Below are positions 18,804-26,672 of a DNA stretch of 44,253 nucleotides, in pieces. Under the pieces are notes generated by a model. The model made no database searches and had not been told where the DNA came from. It worked only from the letters and a program-made list of their open reading frames with translations. Every line of letters begins with the position of its first letter. Positions within the stretch are counted from its first letter, which is position 1. A program made the translations under genes and the position numbers. Source of the stretch: Phormidium willei BDU 130791 (lineage in GTDB: Bacteria; Cyanobacteriota; Cyanobacteriia; Cyanobacteriales; Geitlerinemataceae); assembly GCA_001637315.1 (NCBI GenBank), contig LSZA01000026.1, positions 1 through 44,253 on the forward strand, in the 5' to 3' direction.

Positions 18804-20483
18804 ATGACCAACTCAGCGGCTGCCTCCGGGACGTCTCGTCCTCCTCTATCTCTGGAGTTTGATGCGATTGTGGTGGGGGCTGGGGCGGCGGGGTTATACT
18901 CGGCGCTGTGCTTACCCTCGTCATTACGGGTTGGGTTATTGACCAAAGATGATTTACCTCTGTCGGCCAGTGACTGGGCTCAGGGAGGGATTGCGGCGGC
19001 GATCGCCCCGGATGATTCCCCGACACTGCATGTGGCCGATACCCTGAAGGCGGGGGCGGGCCTGTGTGATGAGGCGGCGGTGCAGTTTTTGGCGCAACAG
19101 GCGCCGGCCTGTGTGCGATCGCTCGTGAAGTTAGGGGTGGCCTTTGATCGCCATCGCGATGACTTAGCCTTAACCCTAGAGGCGGCTCATTCTCGGCGGC
19201 GGGTGCTGCACGCGGCGGACACCACAGGGCGGGCCGTGGTCAGTACTCTTAGCCGTCAGGTGGCCGGGCGGCCGAACATTACCACCTTGTCGAAGGCCTT
19301 TGTTCTCGATCTGTGGATCGATGAGGCGGGGGGCTGTCGAGGCGTCTCGGTGCTGTATGAGGGTCGGATTTCCTGGGTTGAGGCCCGGGCGGTGGTGTTG
19401 GCGACGGGGGGCGGTGGACAGGTGTTTGCGAAAACGACGAATCCTTCGGTGAGTACGGGGGATGGGGTGGCGATCGCGGCTCGGGCCGGGGTCTTGTTAC
19501 GGGATCTCGAGTTTGTCCAGTTTCACCCAACGGCGTTAACGCTCCCCGAGGCGCCGCGCTTTCTGATTAGTGAGGCGGTGAGGGGGGAAGGCGCTCATTT
19601 AGTCAATGATGAGGGGCGGCGCTTTGCGTTTGATTATCACCCGGATGGGGAGTTAGCCCCCCGAGATGTGGTCAGTCGGGCGATTTTTCGCTATTTACAA
19701 AGTACCGGGGCGGATCCGGCGGATTCTCATGTTTGGCTCGACTGTCGTCCAATTGATCCCGAGAAGCTCAAGCGCCGCTTTCCGAACATTCTTCAAGTCT
19801 GTCGTCATTGGGGCATTGACCCGGCGCAGGAGCCGATTCCGGTGGCGCCGGCGGCTCATTACTGGATGGGAGGCATTGTGACGGATTTAGGGGGGCGCAC
19901 GTCGCTGCCAGGGCTGTATGCGGTGGGAGAAACGGCCAGTACGGGGGTGCATGGGGCCAATCGCTTGGCTAGTAATTCTCTGTTGGAATGTTTGGTGTTT
20001 GGGGCGCAGTTGGGCCAGTTGGAGTTACTCCCACCTCGCTCGGTGTCTCCTCGGGAGAAAACGATGGCGGTTCCGTTGGCTGAGTCGGATTCCTGGGAAC
20101 GGTTAGAGACGATTCGCTATGAGTTACCTCGGCGGGTTTGGAAGAGTGCTGGAATTTGTCGTGAGGCGGGGAGTTTGCAGGAGGCGATCGCTCAAGTGCA
20201 GGCGTGGAAAGCCTGGGAGTCGCAATCGCCGCTGGCTCAACAGATGGCTCAACTGACACCGATCGAGAGTTATACGGTATCCTCAGAGATGGCGGCGCAG
20301 TTGGTGGCCTGGGGAGAGTTGCGCAATTTGTTGGAGGTGGCGGAGTTGATTCTTAAAAGTGCGGCGTTTCGTTGTGAGAGTCGCGGCGGCCATTATCGCA
20401 GTGATTGTCCCGAGACGCGATCGCAGTGGACGGGCCATACCCTGATTCAAGGGGAGCAGGTGTGGCGAAGTGAACGGGTTTAG
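18804..20483 (+). CDS. nadB: L-aspartate oxidase (NadB)
   Basis: A 559-residue FAD enzyme that oxidises L-aspartate to iminoaspartate, the first step of de novo NAD synthesis. The dinucleotide-binding motif VVGAGAAGLYSAL lies at about 23-35. The active-site regions FVQFHPTAL, EAVRGEGAHLVNDEGRRF and RDVVSRAIF and the FAD end motif HGANRLASNSLLECLVFG are present. The C-terminal helical domain is full. The usual LASRDVVSRA appears as LAPRDVVSRA. The start is fixed only by context: ATG at 18804 lies directly behind the psbU terminator. Confidence 0.93.
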   Translation: MTNSAAASGTSRPPLSLEFDAIVVGAGAAGLYSALCLPSSLRVGLLTKDDLPLSASDWAQGGIAAAIAPDDSPTLHVADTLKAGAGLCDEAAVQFLAQQAPACVRSLVKLGVAFDRHRDDLALTLEAAHSRRRVLHAADTTGRAVVSTLSRQVAGRPNITTLSKAFVLDLWIDEAGGCRGVSVLYEGRISWVEARAVVLATGGGGQVFAKTTNPSVSTGDGVAIAARAGVLLRDLEFVQFHPTALTLPEAPRFLISEAVRGEGAHLVNDEGRRFAFDYHPDGELAPRDVVSRAIFRYLQSTGADPADSHVWLDCRPIDPEKLKRRFPNILQVCRHWGIDPAQEPIPVAPAAHYWMGGIVTDLGGRTSLPGLYAVGETASTGVHGANRLASNSLLECLVFGAQLGQLELLPPRSVSPREKTMAVPLAESDSWERLETIRYELPRRVWKSAGICREAGSLQEAIAQVQAWKAWESQSPLAQQMAQLTPIESYTVSSEMAAQLVAWGELRNLLEVAELILKSAAFRCESRGGHYRSDCPETRSQWTGHTLIQGEQVWRSERV

Positions 20484-20735
20484 GGGCTGATTGAGGGGAG
20501 AACGGTTCGGGACTCGGCAAGTTTGTAACAGAGATGACATCTTGTGTGAGTCAAACTGTTTTAAATGGTTTAAATGCTTGTTTTTTCGTTAAAATTGAGG
20601 AGAAACATCCATAAATTGTTTAAACTGATTAAGACTCTTGATAAGTTGTGATGTTAGGTCGAAATAACTTGACAAACGACCGAGTTCCGGAGGGACAGCT
20701 CCTCCAGTGGTCTTGCGATGGAGCATCAGCGAGGG
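20484..20735. other. Intergenic, nothing recognisable
   Basis: About 250 AT-richer bases downstream of nadB. No hairpin with a T run, RNA gene or plausible reading frame was found. Confidence 0.5.
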
Positions 20736-20957
20736 TTAACGGCTTCCACTACCGGGGCCGGGTGGAACCCCCGGTTCGATGTCCGGCTCGTACTCTGACC
20801 GTTCAGGTCGCTCAAGTTGAGGAATAGAACGGTTGAAGTCCGAGGCGAAACTTCGTTCTCCGGTGATCGCCCACATGCTGATGGCAAGAAGTACGATACC
20901 GATATAGTTAAGGTTCGTCTTCACGGGAGGAATGGCTCCAAAACCACTTAAAAACAA
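20736..20957 (-). CDS. Small putative single-pass membrane or secreted protein
   Basis: A 73-residue frame with one hydrophobic segment (YIGIVLLAISMWAIT) preceded by a charged KTN and followed by a Pro/Glu-rich tail rich in RPERSEYEPD and PGVPPGPGSG. The organisation suggests a small membrane-anchored or exported protein. A GTG at 20924 (starting VKTNLNYIG) may be the true start. I do not recognise a family, and the evidence for expression is only the sensible composition. Confidence 0.45.
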   Translation of the reverse strand: MFLSGFGAIPPVKTNLNYIGIVLLAISMWAITGERSFASDFNRSIPQLERPERSEYEPDIEPGVPPGPGSGSR

Positions 20958-21166
20958 TATCTCGGTGTTGAGAGTGTTGTAAGCAACAGGCCGTCACACT
21001 CTCTAATATATCAGTGTTTCCACGGAGGTTGCCATATGTTCCGGACAAAACCCTCAGTAACCAAGACGGAGTTGGACAAATTTTGTCAACACCTTTAAGA
21101 GTTTATACGTTTTGTTTCAAAAAGAACAAGATCGGTGACACCACCTCCCGGCACAATTGAGATCCC

Positions 21167-22489
21167 TTAACCCGGTTCCCAAGGTTGAACATCGCCACAC
21201 CAGATCTGCTGAACTCGGCCGGTAATCCGTTGTTGCCAAACGGGGCTGTTTTGGGCTTGAGAGGATCGGGAACTCCGATCAACCGTCCAGGAGGCCTGGG
21301 GATCCAATAAGATGAGTTCGGCCGGCTGGTTGGGGGCGATCGCGGCGGGGCGTTGTCCCAAACATTGGGCTGGCCCGGAACTGAGTCCTTGCCATAATTC
21401 GAGTGGTGTCCACTCCCCGGTCATGACTAACCGCTGCCACAGTAAGGACATTGCCACATCTAACCCTAAGGTTCCGGGAGGAGATTGAGAAAAAGCAACG
21501 GTCTTCTCCTCATAAGTATAAGGGCAATGACCAATGGCGATCGCATCGATAATGCCCTGTTTGACCCCGTCTCGTAAGGCGTGGCGATCGCTCGGGGTTC
21601 CCAACGGTGGATCAAGATGTAGATTGGGGTCATACTCTTGTAAGTCGCGAGTGTCCCAGAGTAAATGAGTCCAAAGGGTACTCGCGGTGATGGGATAGCC
21701 CTTTCCTTTGGCGGCGGCCACGAGTTCCACCGAGCGGGCCGTCGATAGGCCCATCAGATGTACCGGAGTTAGGAACTCAGCGGCTAATTCCAAGATGTGA
21801 GCGACGGCGGCGGTTTCCGCACTGGCGGGAATGGGGGAGAGTCCCAGGCGTAGGGTATCAGCACTGTCCCGGGCCACACCTTCTCCCATGAGACGGCGAT
21901 CGCAGCCATAGAGGGCGATGGGGCGATTTAAGTCTTGTCCATACTCCAAAATCCGCCGCAGGAGTAGGTCATCGTTGAGGGGATAGCCATCTGCGAAGCC
22001 GATCACGTTAGCCTGTTGCAACTCTTGCAGTTGCGTCATTTGTTCTCCCGCACTCCCCTGAGTTAAGGCGCCCCAAAAGAAGAACTGAGGACGAGGGCCG
22101 GGGATTCGCTCAATTAAGCCTCGCAGTTGAGCCAACCCCGCTGGTTGATCGAAGAAGCCTCGCTGTTGAGGAATCAGGGCCAGGCGAGTGTAGCCGCCAG
22201 CGAGGGCGGCGCGGCTGAGGGCCTGCAAGGTTTCGCGCTCTTCAAATCCCGGTTCAGCACTATAACTGTAGAGATCGACCAAACCGGGGGCCAGGATTAA
22301 CCCCTCGGCGTTGAGTTCCCGACAGTCCGAGGGAATCGAGGTCAGGTCAACCCCGACTTGTTCAATGCGTCCGGCCTGTAGCCAAACATCGAGGATGCGA
22401 TCGCACCCCGATTCAGGATCCAACACGCGAGCGCGTCGGATTACGACAGATTCAGCCATCTGTTCACCTGAGCACTCTACCCCAGTCAT
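21167..22489 (-). CDS. Dihydroorotase-like amidohydrolase lacking metal ligands
   Basis: A TIM-barrel amidohydrolase of the dihydroorotase family, about 440 residues. The fold landmarks are LAPGLVDLYSYSAEPGFEERET, DPPLGTPSDRHALRDGVKQGIIDAIAIGHCPYTYEEK and a C-terminal GQRPAAIAPNQPAELILLDP. The HxH metal pair expected in VDLHVHLREPG is YSY here, and the Asp of TDHAPH is Gly (IGHCPY). It is therefore probably not a working dihydroorotase; non-catalytic homologues are known to act as structural partners of aspartate transcarbamoylase. The frame is open to 22570, but ATG at 22489 has GGAGGA upstream; ATG at 22459 with AGGTG is the alternative and fits the family length. It follows the phosphatase gene by about 40 bases. 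Confidence 0.82.
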   Translation of the reverse strand: MTGVECSGEQMAESVVIRRARVLDPESGCDRILDVWLQAGRIEQVGVDLTSIPSDCRELNAEGLILAPGLVDLYSYSAEPGFEERETLQALSRAALAGGYTRLALIPQQRGFFDQPAGLAQLRGLIERIPGPRPQFFFWGALTQGSAGEQMTQLQELQQANVIGFADGYPLNDDLLLRRILEYGQDLNRPIALYGCDRRLMGEGVARDSADTLRLGLSPIPASAETAAVAHILELAAEFLTPVHLMGLSTARSVELVAAAKGKGYPITASTLWTHLLWDTRDLQEYDPNLHLDPPLGTPSDRHALRDGVKQGIIDAIAIGHCPYTYEEKTVAFSQSPPGTLGLDVAMSLLWQRLVMTGEWTPLELWQGLSSGPAQCLGQRPAAIAPNQPAELILLDPQASWTVDRSSRSSQAQNSPVWQQRITGRVQQIWCGDVQPWEPG

Positions 22490-22529
22490 CGATGCTGTTC
22501 CTCCTTGATATTGCTCCGTTGACGAACCA

Positions 22530-23876
22530 TTACAAGGCTCCAGCGGCGGTTTGGTCAAACACCCCATCATTCAAATGCGCGGTGACATTCGACGTTTGCA
22601 GCACCGGATGGCCCGCTGTCCCTTTGGGATAGTCGATGACGCTGACGCAGCCATTCCCCTGTTTAAAGTTCCAGAAATGCTCCGGCCCCAGACCAAACAG
22701 GTTGCAGAGAATCGCTTTGTTGACCGCGTCATGGGCCACGACAATCCCGGTTTCTTGTCGGTCAGCATAGGTCTGGACGATATCATCCCAAGCAATTTTA
22801 GCTCGTTGCCACACTTGGTCGAGGTTTTCCCCATCGGGCATTTGCACGGCTTCTGGGGTCACTTTCCATTGGTCGAGGAGGTCGCCATATTCGGCCTGGA
22901 TTTCGGCTTCGAGTTTCCCTTCCCAGCGGCCATGACTAATTTCTCGCAGTTGCTCGTTTTCGGCCAAGGTGACGTGGGGGTGATGTTGCAGAATCAGTTG
23001 GGCGGTTTCTTTGGGCCGCAACATGGGACTGGTGACGGCGAACCCGATGGGGAGGGATTTGAGAAAGTCAGCCACTCGTTGACCTTGGGCGCGACCGTTA
23101 TCGTTGAGGGGGACATCGATCTGTCCTTGGAAGCGAGATTCCCGGTTCCATTGGGTTTCCCCGTGACGAACTAGGAGAATCCGCGCTCCTTGATGACCGG
23201 GACGCCGATCAGGGAAGGGGTCACCGCCAAGATGTCCCACTTGGTTCATGGATTCGAGTTGTACGATGTCGTCTAAGCCACCGGCGAAGCGCAGCACGGA
23301 GATGTTGCAATTCGACTGTTGGATCACTTGATAGTGTTCAGCCCCAATTCCTAGGGCGGTGGAGATGAGGCAACGGTTGATACCATTGTGGGCGACGACG
23401 GCGACGGTTTCCTCGGAATGTTGGCTGAGGAGAAATTGCCAGAATTGTTGGGCTTGGTCGCGCAGGGACCGGACGGGAAAGTGCGATCGCGTTCCCCCGT
23501 CGTCTGTGGGAATCTCCATGGAGAAGTTTTTGGGGTCTTGTTTCCAGCGGCGATAGTCGTCGGCGAAGCGTTCTTTGACTTCATCTCGTCGCAGGTCTTC
23601 CCAGAGGGGTAAATCGACTTCTAGGAGGAGGTCGGAGGGGTTGGGTTGTAAGTCGCTGGGATGTTCGCTACAGACGATCTCGGCGGTCTCTCTGGCTCGG
23701 GCGAGGGGACTACAATAGAGGGTATTGAGGGAGACTTGGTGTAGGGCGCGTCCCACGAGTCGGGCTGAGTCTTGGCCGGCGGGGGTGAGAACGGATTTGT
23801 TGCAGCGTCCTTGCATCCGCTGCTCTAGGTTGTAGGTGCTTTGTCCGTGACGAACTAAGATGACGGTAGTAGCCAG
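22530..23876 (-). CDS. Double-domain histidine phosphatase (phosphoglycerate mutase-like), probable CTG start
   Basis: Two branch-1 histidine phosphatase domains lie in tandem. The first ATG (23816, MQGRCNKS) would cut off the catalytic motif of the first domain. Reading upstream in frame gives LATTVILVRHGQSTYNLEQR, with RHG at residues 9-11, and the only suitable start is CTG at 23876, with the Shine-Dalgarno sequence GGAGGA at 23884-23889. The second domain begins ILLVRHGETQWNRESRFQG (RHG at about 237-239) and has the second catalytic His in VVAHDAVNKA. The first domain has VVAHNGINR. Both domains look active. The related Synechocystis protein has been linked to phosphoserine phosphatase activity (from memory); the substrate here is open. 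Confidence 0.88.
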   Translation of the reverse strand: MATTVILVRHGQSTYNLEQRMQGRCNKSVLTPAGQDSARLVGRALHQVSLNTLYCSPLARARETAEIVCSEHPSDLQPNPSDLLLEVDLPLWEDLRRDEVKERFADDYRRWKQDPKNFSMEIPTDDGGTRSHFPVRSLRDQAQQFWQFLLSQHSEETVAVVAHNGINRCLISTALGIGAEHYQVIQQSNCNISVLRFAGGLDDIVQLESMNQVGHLGGDPFPDRRPGHQGARILLVRHGETQWNRESRFQGQIDVPLNDNGRAQGQRVADFLKSLPIGFAVTSPMLRPKETAQLILQHHPHVTLAENEQLREISHGRWEGKLEAEIQAEYGDLLDQWKVTPEAVQMPDGENLDQVWQRAKIAWDDIVQTYADRQETGIVVAHDAVNKAILCNLFGLGPEHFWNFKQGNGCVSVIDYPKGTAGHPVLQTSNVTAHLNDGVFDQTAAGAL

Positions 23877-23889
23877 GGGTCTATCCTCC

Positions 23890-24180
23890 AGTGACGGGCT
23901 TGGGAGCGTGTCAGCATCGGGGAGTGATGCTGGAAGTCAGGGGCGATCGCGCCCCTGACCAGAGGCAATTTTAGCACCTGGTCGTCCCCCAAGGGCAAGG
24001 GTCAAAAACTCCTAGGGGGGTCTGGGAATGGAGGAAATTTTTGCAATACCATTGAAAATTCTATTTTTTGTATTGTTGGTACACCGGAGCGATAGCTGGC
24101 TCTTGAAGGGATGATTTTTTTGTTGTTTAAATCTGAAATGTTCTTATGTTGTCTTGTAGGAAATAACTCAGTGATTTATC
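23890..24180. other. Intergenic region with hairpins
   Basis: About 290 bases. TCAGGGGCG (23937-23945) pairs with CGCCCCTGA (23950-23958) around a HIP1 core. A weaker inverted repeat is CAATAC (24044-24049) with GTATTG (24070-24075). The right half turns AT-rich at the border to the accessory region. No gene was found. Confidence 0.5.
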
Positions 24181-24501
24181 ATGAACTTAACTCTTGAACC
24201 TATCCTCAAAGACTTAAAAGATGAGTTGACCGCACTTTATCGCGATCGCCTCATCTATCTTACTCTTTTTGGTTCCCAAGCCCGTGGCGATCAAGACCTT
24301 GAGTCAGATATTGATGTTTTGGTGGTGTTGCAAGCGCCTGTCAATCCTGGCGAAGAAATCCAACGTACCGGGAAAATTGTTGCAGATATTTCTCTCAACT
24401 ATGATGTTGTTATTAGCTGCATATTTATGGATAAAATGCAATACCATACTCATAACAATGCTCTGCTTCGTAACATTCGTAAAGATGGTGTTTTGTTATA
24501 A
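24181..24501 (+). CDS. MNT-type nucleotidyltransferase (antitoxin of an MNT/HEPN module)
   Basis: A 106-residue minimal nucleotidyltransferase. It has the family motif GSQARGDQDLESDIDVLV at about 31-48, with GS at 31-32 and metal Asp D43 and D45. In MNT/HEPN toxin-antitoxin systems such a protein modifies and silences a HEPN ribonuclease encoded next to it. Here the following frame keeps only a short HEPN start and is broken, so this is probably a solitary relic or still-active orphan. The gene is complete and begins with ATG after an AT-rich leader. It marks the left edge of the accessory region. Confidence 0.88.
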   Translation: MNLTLEPILKDLKDELTALYRDRLIYLTLFGSQARGDQDLESDIDVLVVLQAPVNPGEEIQRTGKIVADISLNYDVVISCIFMDKMQYHTHNNALLRNIRKDGVLL

Positions 24502-24599
24502 ACAACGAGCAACAAGATCTCTTGTCGAAAGCCGAACAAAGCTTACAAGCTGCAAAACTCCTCCTTGCTGTTGCAATTCAGGTGATGAGTCCCACTTGA
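24498..24599 (+). pseudogene. Truncated HEPN-domain toxin remnant
   Basis: Directly at the stop of the MNT gene, a frame reads INNEQQDLLSKAEQSLQAAK followed by LLLAVAIQVMSPT and a TGA. Its first 25 residues match the start of MNT-linked HEPN proteins (helix with AEQSLQAAKLLL). It has ATA where ATG would be expected and stops after about 33 codons, without the catalytic Rx4-6H motif. A short stretch around 24620-24658 (MILLEVANDIDK) may be a leftover of the 3' end. I read this as internal deletion and decay. Confidence 0.65.
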
Positions 24600-24718
24600 T
24601 ATCCTAATTCACGTGCCAGCATGATTTTGCTTGAAGTTGCTAATGATATAGACAAGTAATTTTTTATTTCAAAAACAGCACGCCTGAAAAAGTTTTAACT
24701 CACCTAGATGGCAAATTA

Positions 24719-26473
24719 TTAGGGTTTGATGGGATCGGGTAAAGCCGTCCAAAAGGCTTGTTCAGACCCCTGACGCAGCACATTTGTCGCACAGTGGATG
24801 TTACCTTTGAGTTCGTGATATTCGGCATCGTTGAGGAAAGCGACGCTGAGTCCGGTTCCCTCAATGAGGTCGAGGAAGACCTGTTGCAAGCGATCGCTGC
24901 CATCGATGATTGCCCCGTGAGGATCGGCGACAAGCAGGCGATCGCCCAAAACGAGCAAATTGACCAAATTGGGGAAAATGGCATCACCCAGGGGACGGTA
25001 GAGGGCGGGAACGAGACGAATGCGATCGTCCGTCAGTTGAAACTCTCGTTTCAGGGTGTCCAGGATGGGGTTGAGATGGTTCTGTTGCAACATGCGGTTA
25101 TGGTCCATCAGGGAGTCATTCGCTAATAACTGATTGACGCTGGCCTGTCCACTTAAACCTTGGGCCAGGGTCGCCTCGCCGTATCCCTCAGCGGCCAAGT
25201 TTTCCAGGAATTCCACCCCTGACCCCGGAGAGGTGACCAGGGCCAGAAATGACCCGTTTCCGTCGGGGATAAAGCTGACAATTTCATCGACATGACCGAT
25301 ATACAGCCAGGAGGTGTCGAGGGCCACGGCGGGGGCCTGAAGTTGTTGTGCGTCGAGAAAGGCGAGGAGTTCTGGGTGGAGGCTGTAGTCGTCGGCGACG
25401 CCGTAGTAAATCCGACCCCAGGGATAGCCGGGAAGGGGTGGGGAGACTTCTAAGTTGCCATACCAGTCAATCCAAGAGTAGGCGGCGGGGAGGGGACGGG
25501 GTGCGGCGACGGAAAACCAGCCGAAGTCTCGTCCTAGGAGAGTTCGCGCAAAGCCATCGATGCGGCTACTACGAATCCCGTTGAGGACGGCGGGAATGAC
25601 ATGGAGTTCGCCGCGACTGGGAAACTGCATGAAGCCGATTTCCATGGTGTCTTGCATCCAGAGGATACCGCTGGAGTCGGTGCTGAGATCGAGGTTTTGG
25701 GCCTGGGTTTCGGCGGCGAGTTGGGGGAGGAAGGTACTGTTGGACTGGGGACTGACAAAGACTCGTTTTGGGGGGTTGAGGTTGGATGGAATCAGCCAGG
25801 GGGTGACGCGCATGGCGAGGCGATCGCGTTGTACAATTTCGCCTCCATCGGGGATAAAGGCGGTGACGACGGCAAAGCCATTCCAGTCTTGATTGGCAAA
25901 GTCTGTGGCTTCCATCCCGATGACCAGGTTACGGCTGCGGTTTAGGGGGGTTTGTCCGGTTAAATCGACGGGAATCCAGCCTTGGTGGGTTCGTTGAAAG
26001 GCGCGTAGGTGGGGACGTGCAGCCTGGTTGGCGTGGAGGAAGATGGGGGAGTTTTGCCAAGGTTCGGGGATGGTGAGGCGCAGCAGGGCCAGTTCGCGAT
26101 CGCGTGCGAAGTCGATGGGACGGGAGTTTTGCCAGTCGGGGATACCGTTGAGGTTGTCGTCGTCTTGGTTAAATGGAAGCAGGATTCCGGTGTCCCAGGA
26201 CCAGCGATCGCGTCCCTCAAGATCCTCGGGTTTGCGGACAATTCCATTACGGTTGGTGTCGCCGTAGAGGACAATCTCGGCCGTGGATTCTCTGGATCTC
26301 CTTGGGGGGGATTCGCTGACATCGTCTAGGGACAAGTCATCGACGGAGGTTTCGAGACCTGAGAGGAGATTGTCGGGGGCCAGTTGTTCTGGGAAGAGTC
26401 CGCCAGTGAGGCGATGAGCGTTGACCATGAGGAGAAAGGCGATCGCCACCACTAACCAATACCGTCGTTTCAT
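24719..26473 (-). CDS. Secreted protein-arginine deiminase (PAD) family protein
   Basis: A 584-residue enzyme expected to convert arginine residues in proteins to citrulline with calcium as activator. All four catalytic residues of the vertebrate PAD family are seen: D275 in LWMQDTMEIGF, H394 and D396 in YIGHVDEIVSFIP, and the nucleophile C561 in GNIHCATNVLR. Their spacing (119 and 165 residues) is close to that of human PAD4 (121 and 172). The N-terminus MKRRYWLVVAIAFLLMVNA is a signal peptide or anchor, so it acts outside the cytoplasm or bound to a membrane. Asp/Asn-rich loops near 71-80 and 103-113 (DTNRNG, DDDNLNG) look like calcium sites. The gene is divergent from the dynamin gene. Confidence 0.92.
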   Translation of the reverse strand: MKRRYWLVVAIAFLLMVNAHRLTGGLFPEQLAPDNLLSGLETSVDDLSLDDVSESPPRRSRESTAEIVLYGDTNRNGIVRKPEDLEGRDRWSWDTGILLPFNQDDDNLNGIPDWQNSRPIDFARDRELALLRLTIPEPWQNSPIFLHANQAARPHLRAFQRTHQGWIPVDLTGQTPLNRSRNLVIGMEATDFANQDWNGFAVVTAFIPDGGEIVQRDRLAMRVTPWLIPSNLNPPKRVFVSPQSNSTFLPQLAAETQAQNLDLSTDSSGILWMQDTMEIGFMQFPSRGELHVIPAVLNGIRSSRIDGFARTLLGRDFGWFSVAAPRPLPAAYSWIDWYGNLEVSPPLPGYPWGRIYYGVADDYSLHPELLAFLDAQQLQAPAVALDTSWLYIGHVDEIVSFIPDGNGSFLALVTSPGSGVEFLENLAAEGYGEATLAQGLSGQASVNQLLANDSLMDHNRMLQQNHLNPILDTLKREFQLTDDRIRLVPALYRPLGDAIFPNLVNLLVLGDRLLVADPHGAIIDGSDRLQQVFLDLIEGTGLSVAFLNDAEYHELKGNIHCATNVLRQGSEQAFWTALPDPIKP

Positions 26474-26672
26474 AGTCTATCTACTGAATTACCGCGATCG
26501 CCCTGGATTACCAGAAACCAGAGTATCATATCAAAATAAGCCTGTAGATTTTACAGATCGCTTAGATGATCCTCAGACTATCTAAAATATAAAAAAATAG
26601 CATCACTTTTCGATAATTTGGTAAAATAGCGGTTAAAAAGCCGTGTGTTCATTGATTTAACTGACAGATTTT
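26474..26672. promoter_or_regulatory. AT-rich divergent promoter region, PAD / dynamin-like gene
   Basis: About 200 bases between the divergent starts. The part at 26570-26650 is very AT-rich. TAAAAT at 26622-26627 is a possible -10 for the dynamin gene, 46 bases before its ATG, but no good -35 hexamer goes with it. Confidence 0.35.

Noticed and set aside
22551-23174. 207-codon plus-strand frame opposite the histidine phosphatase
   Set aside because: Shadow of a conserved enzyme on the other strand; no independent support.
23937-23958. Perfect hairpin TCAGGGGCG-ATCG-CGCCCCTGA
   Set aside because: As a terminator it lacks a T run on either strand, and the centre is simply a HIP1 site flanked by complementary bases.
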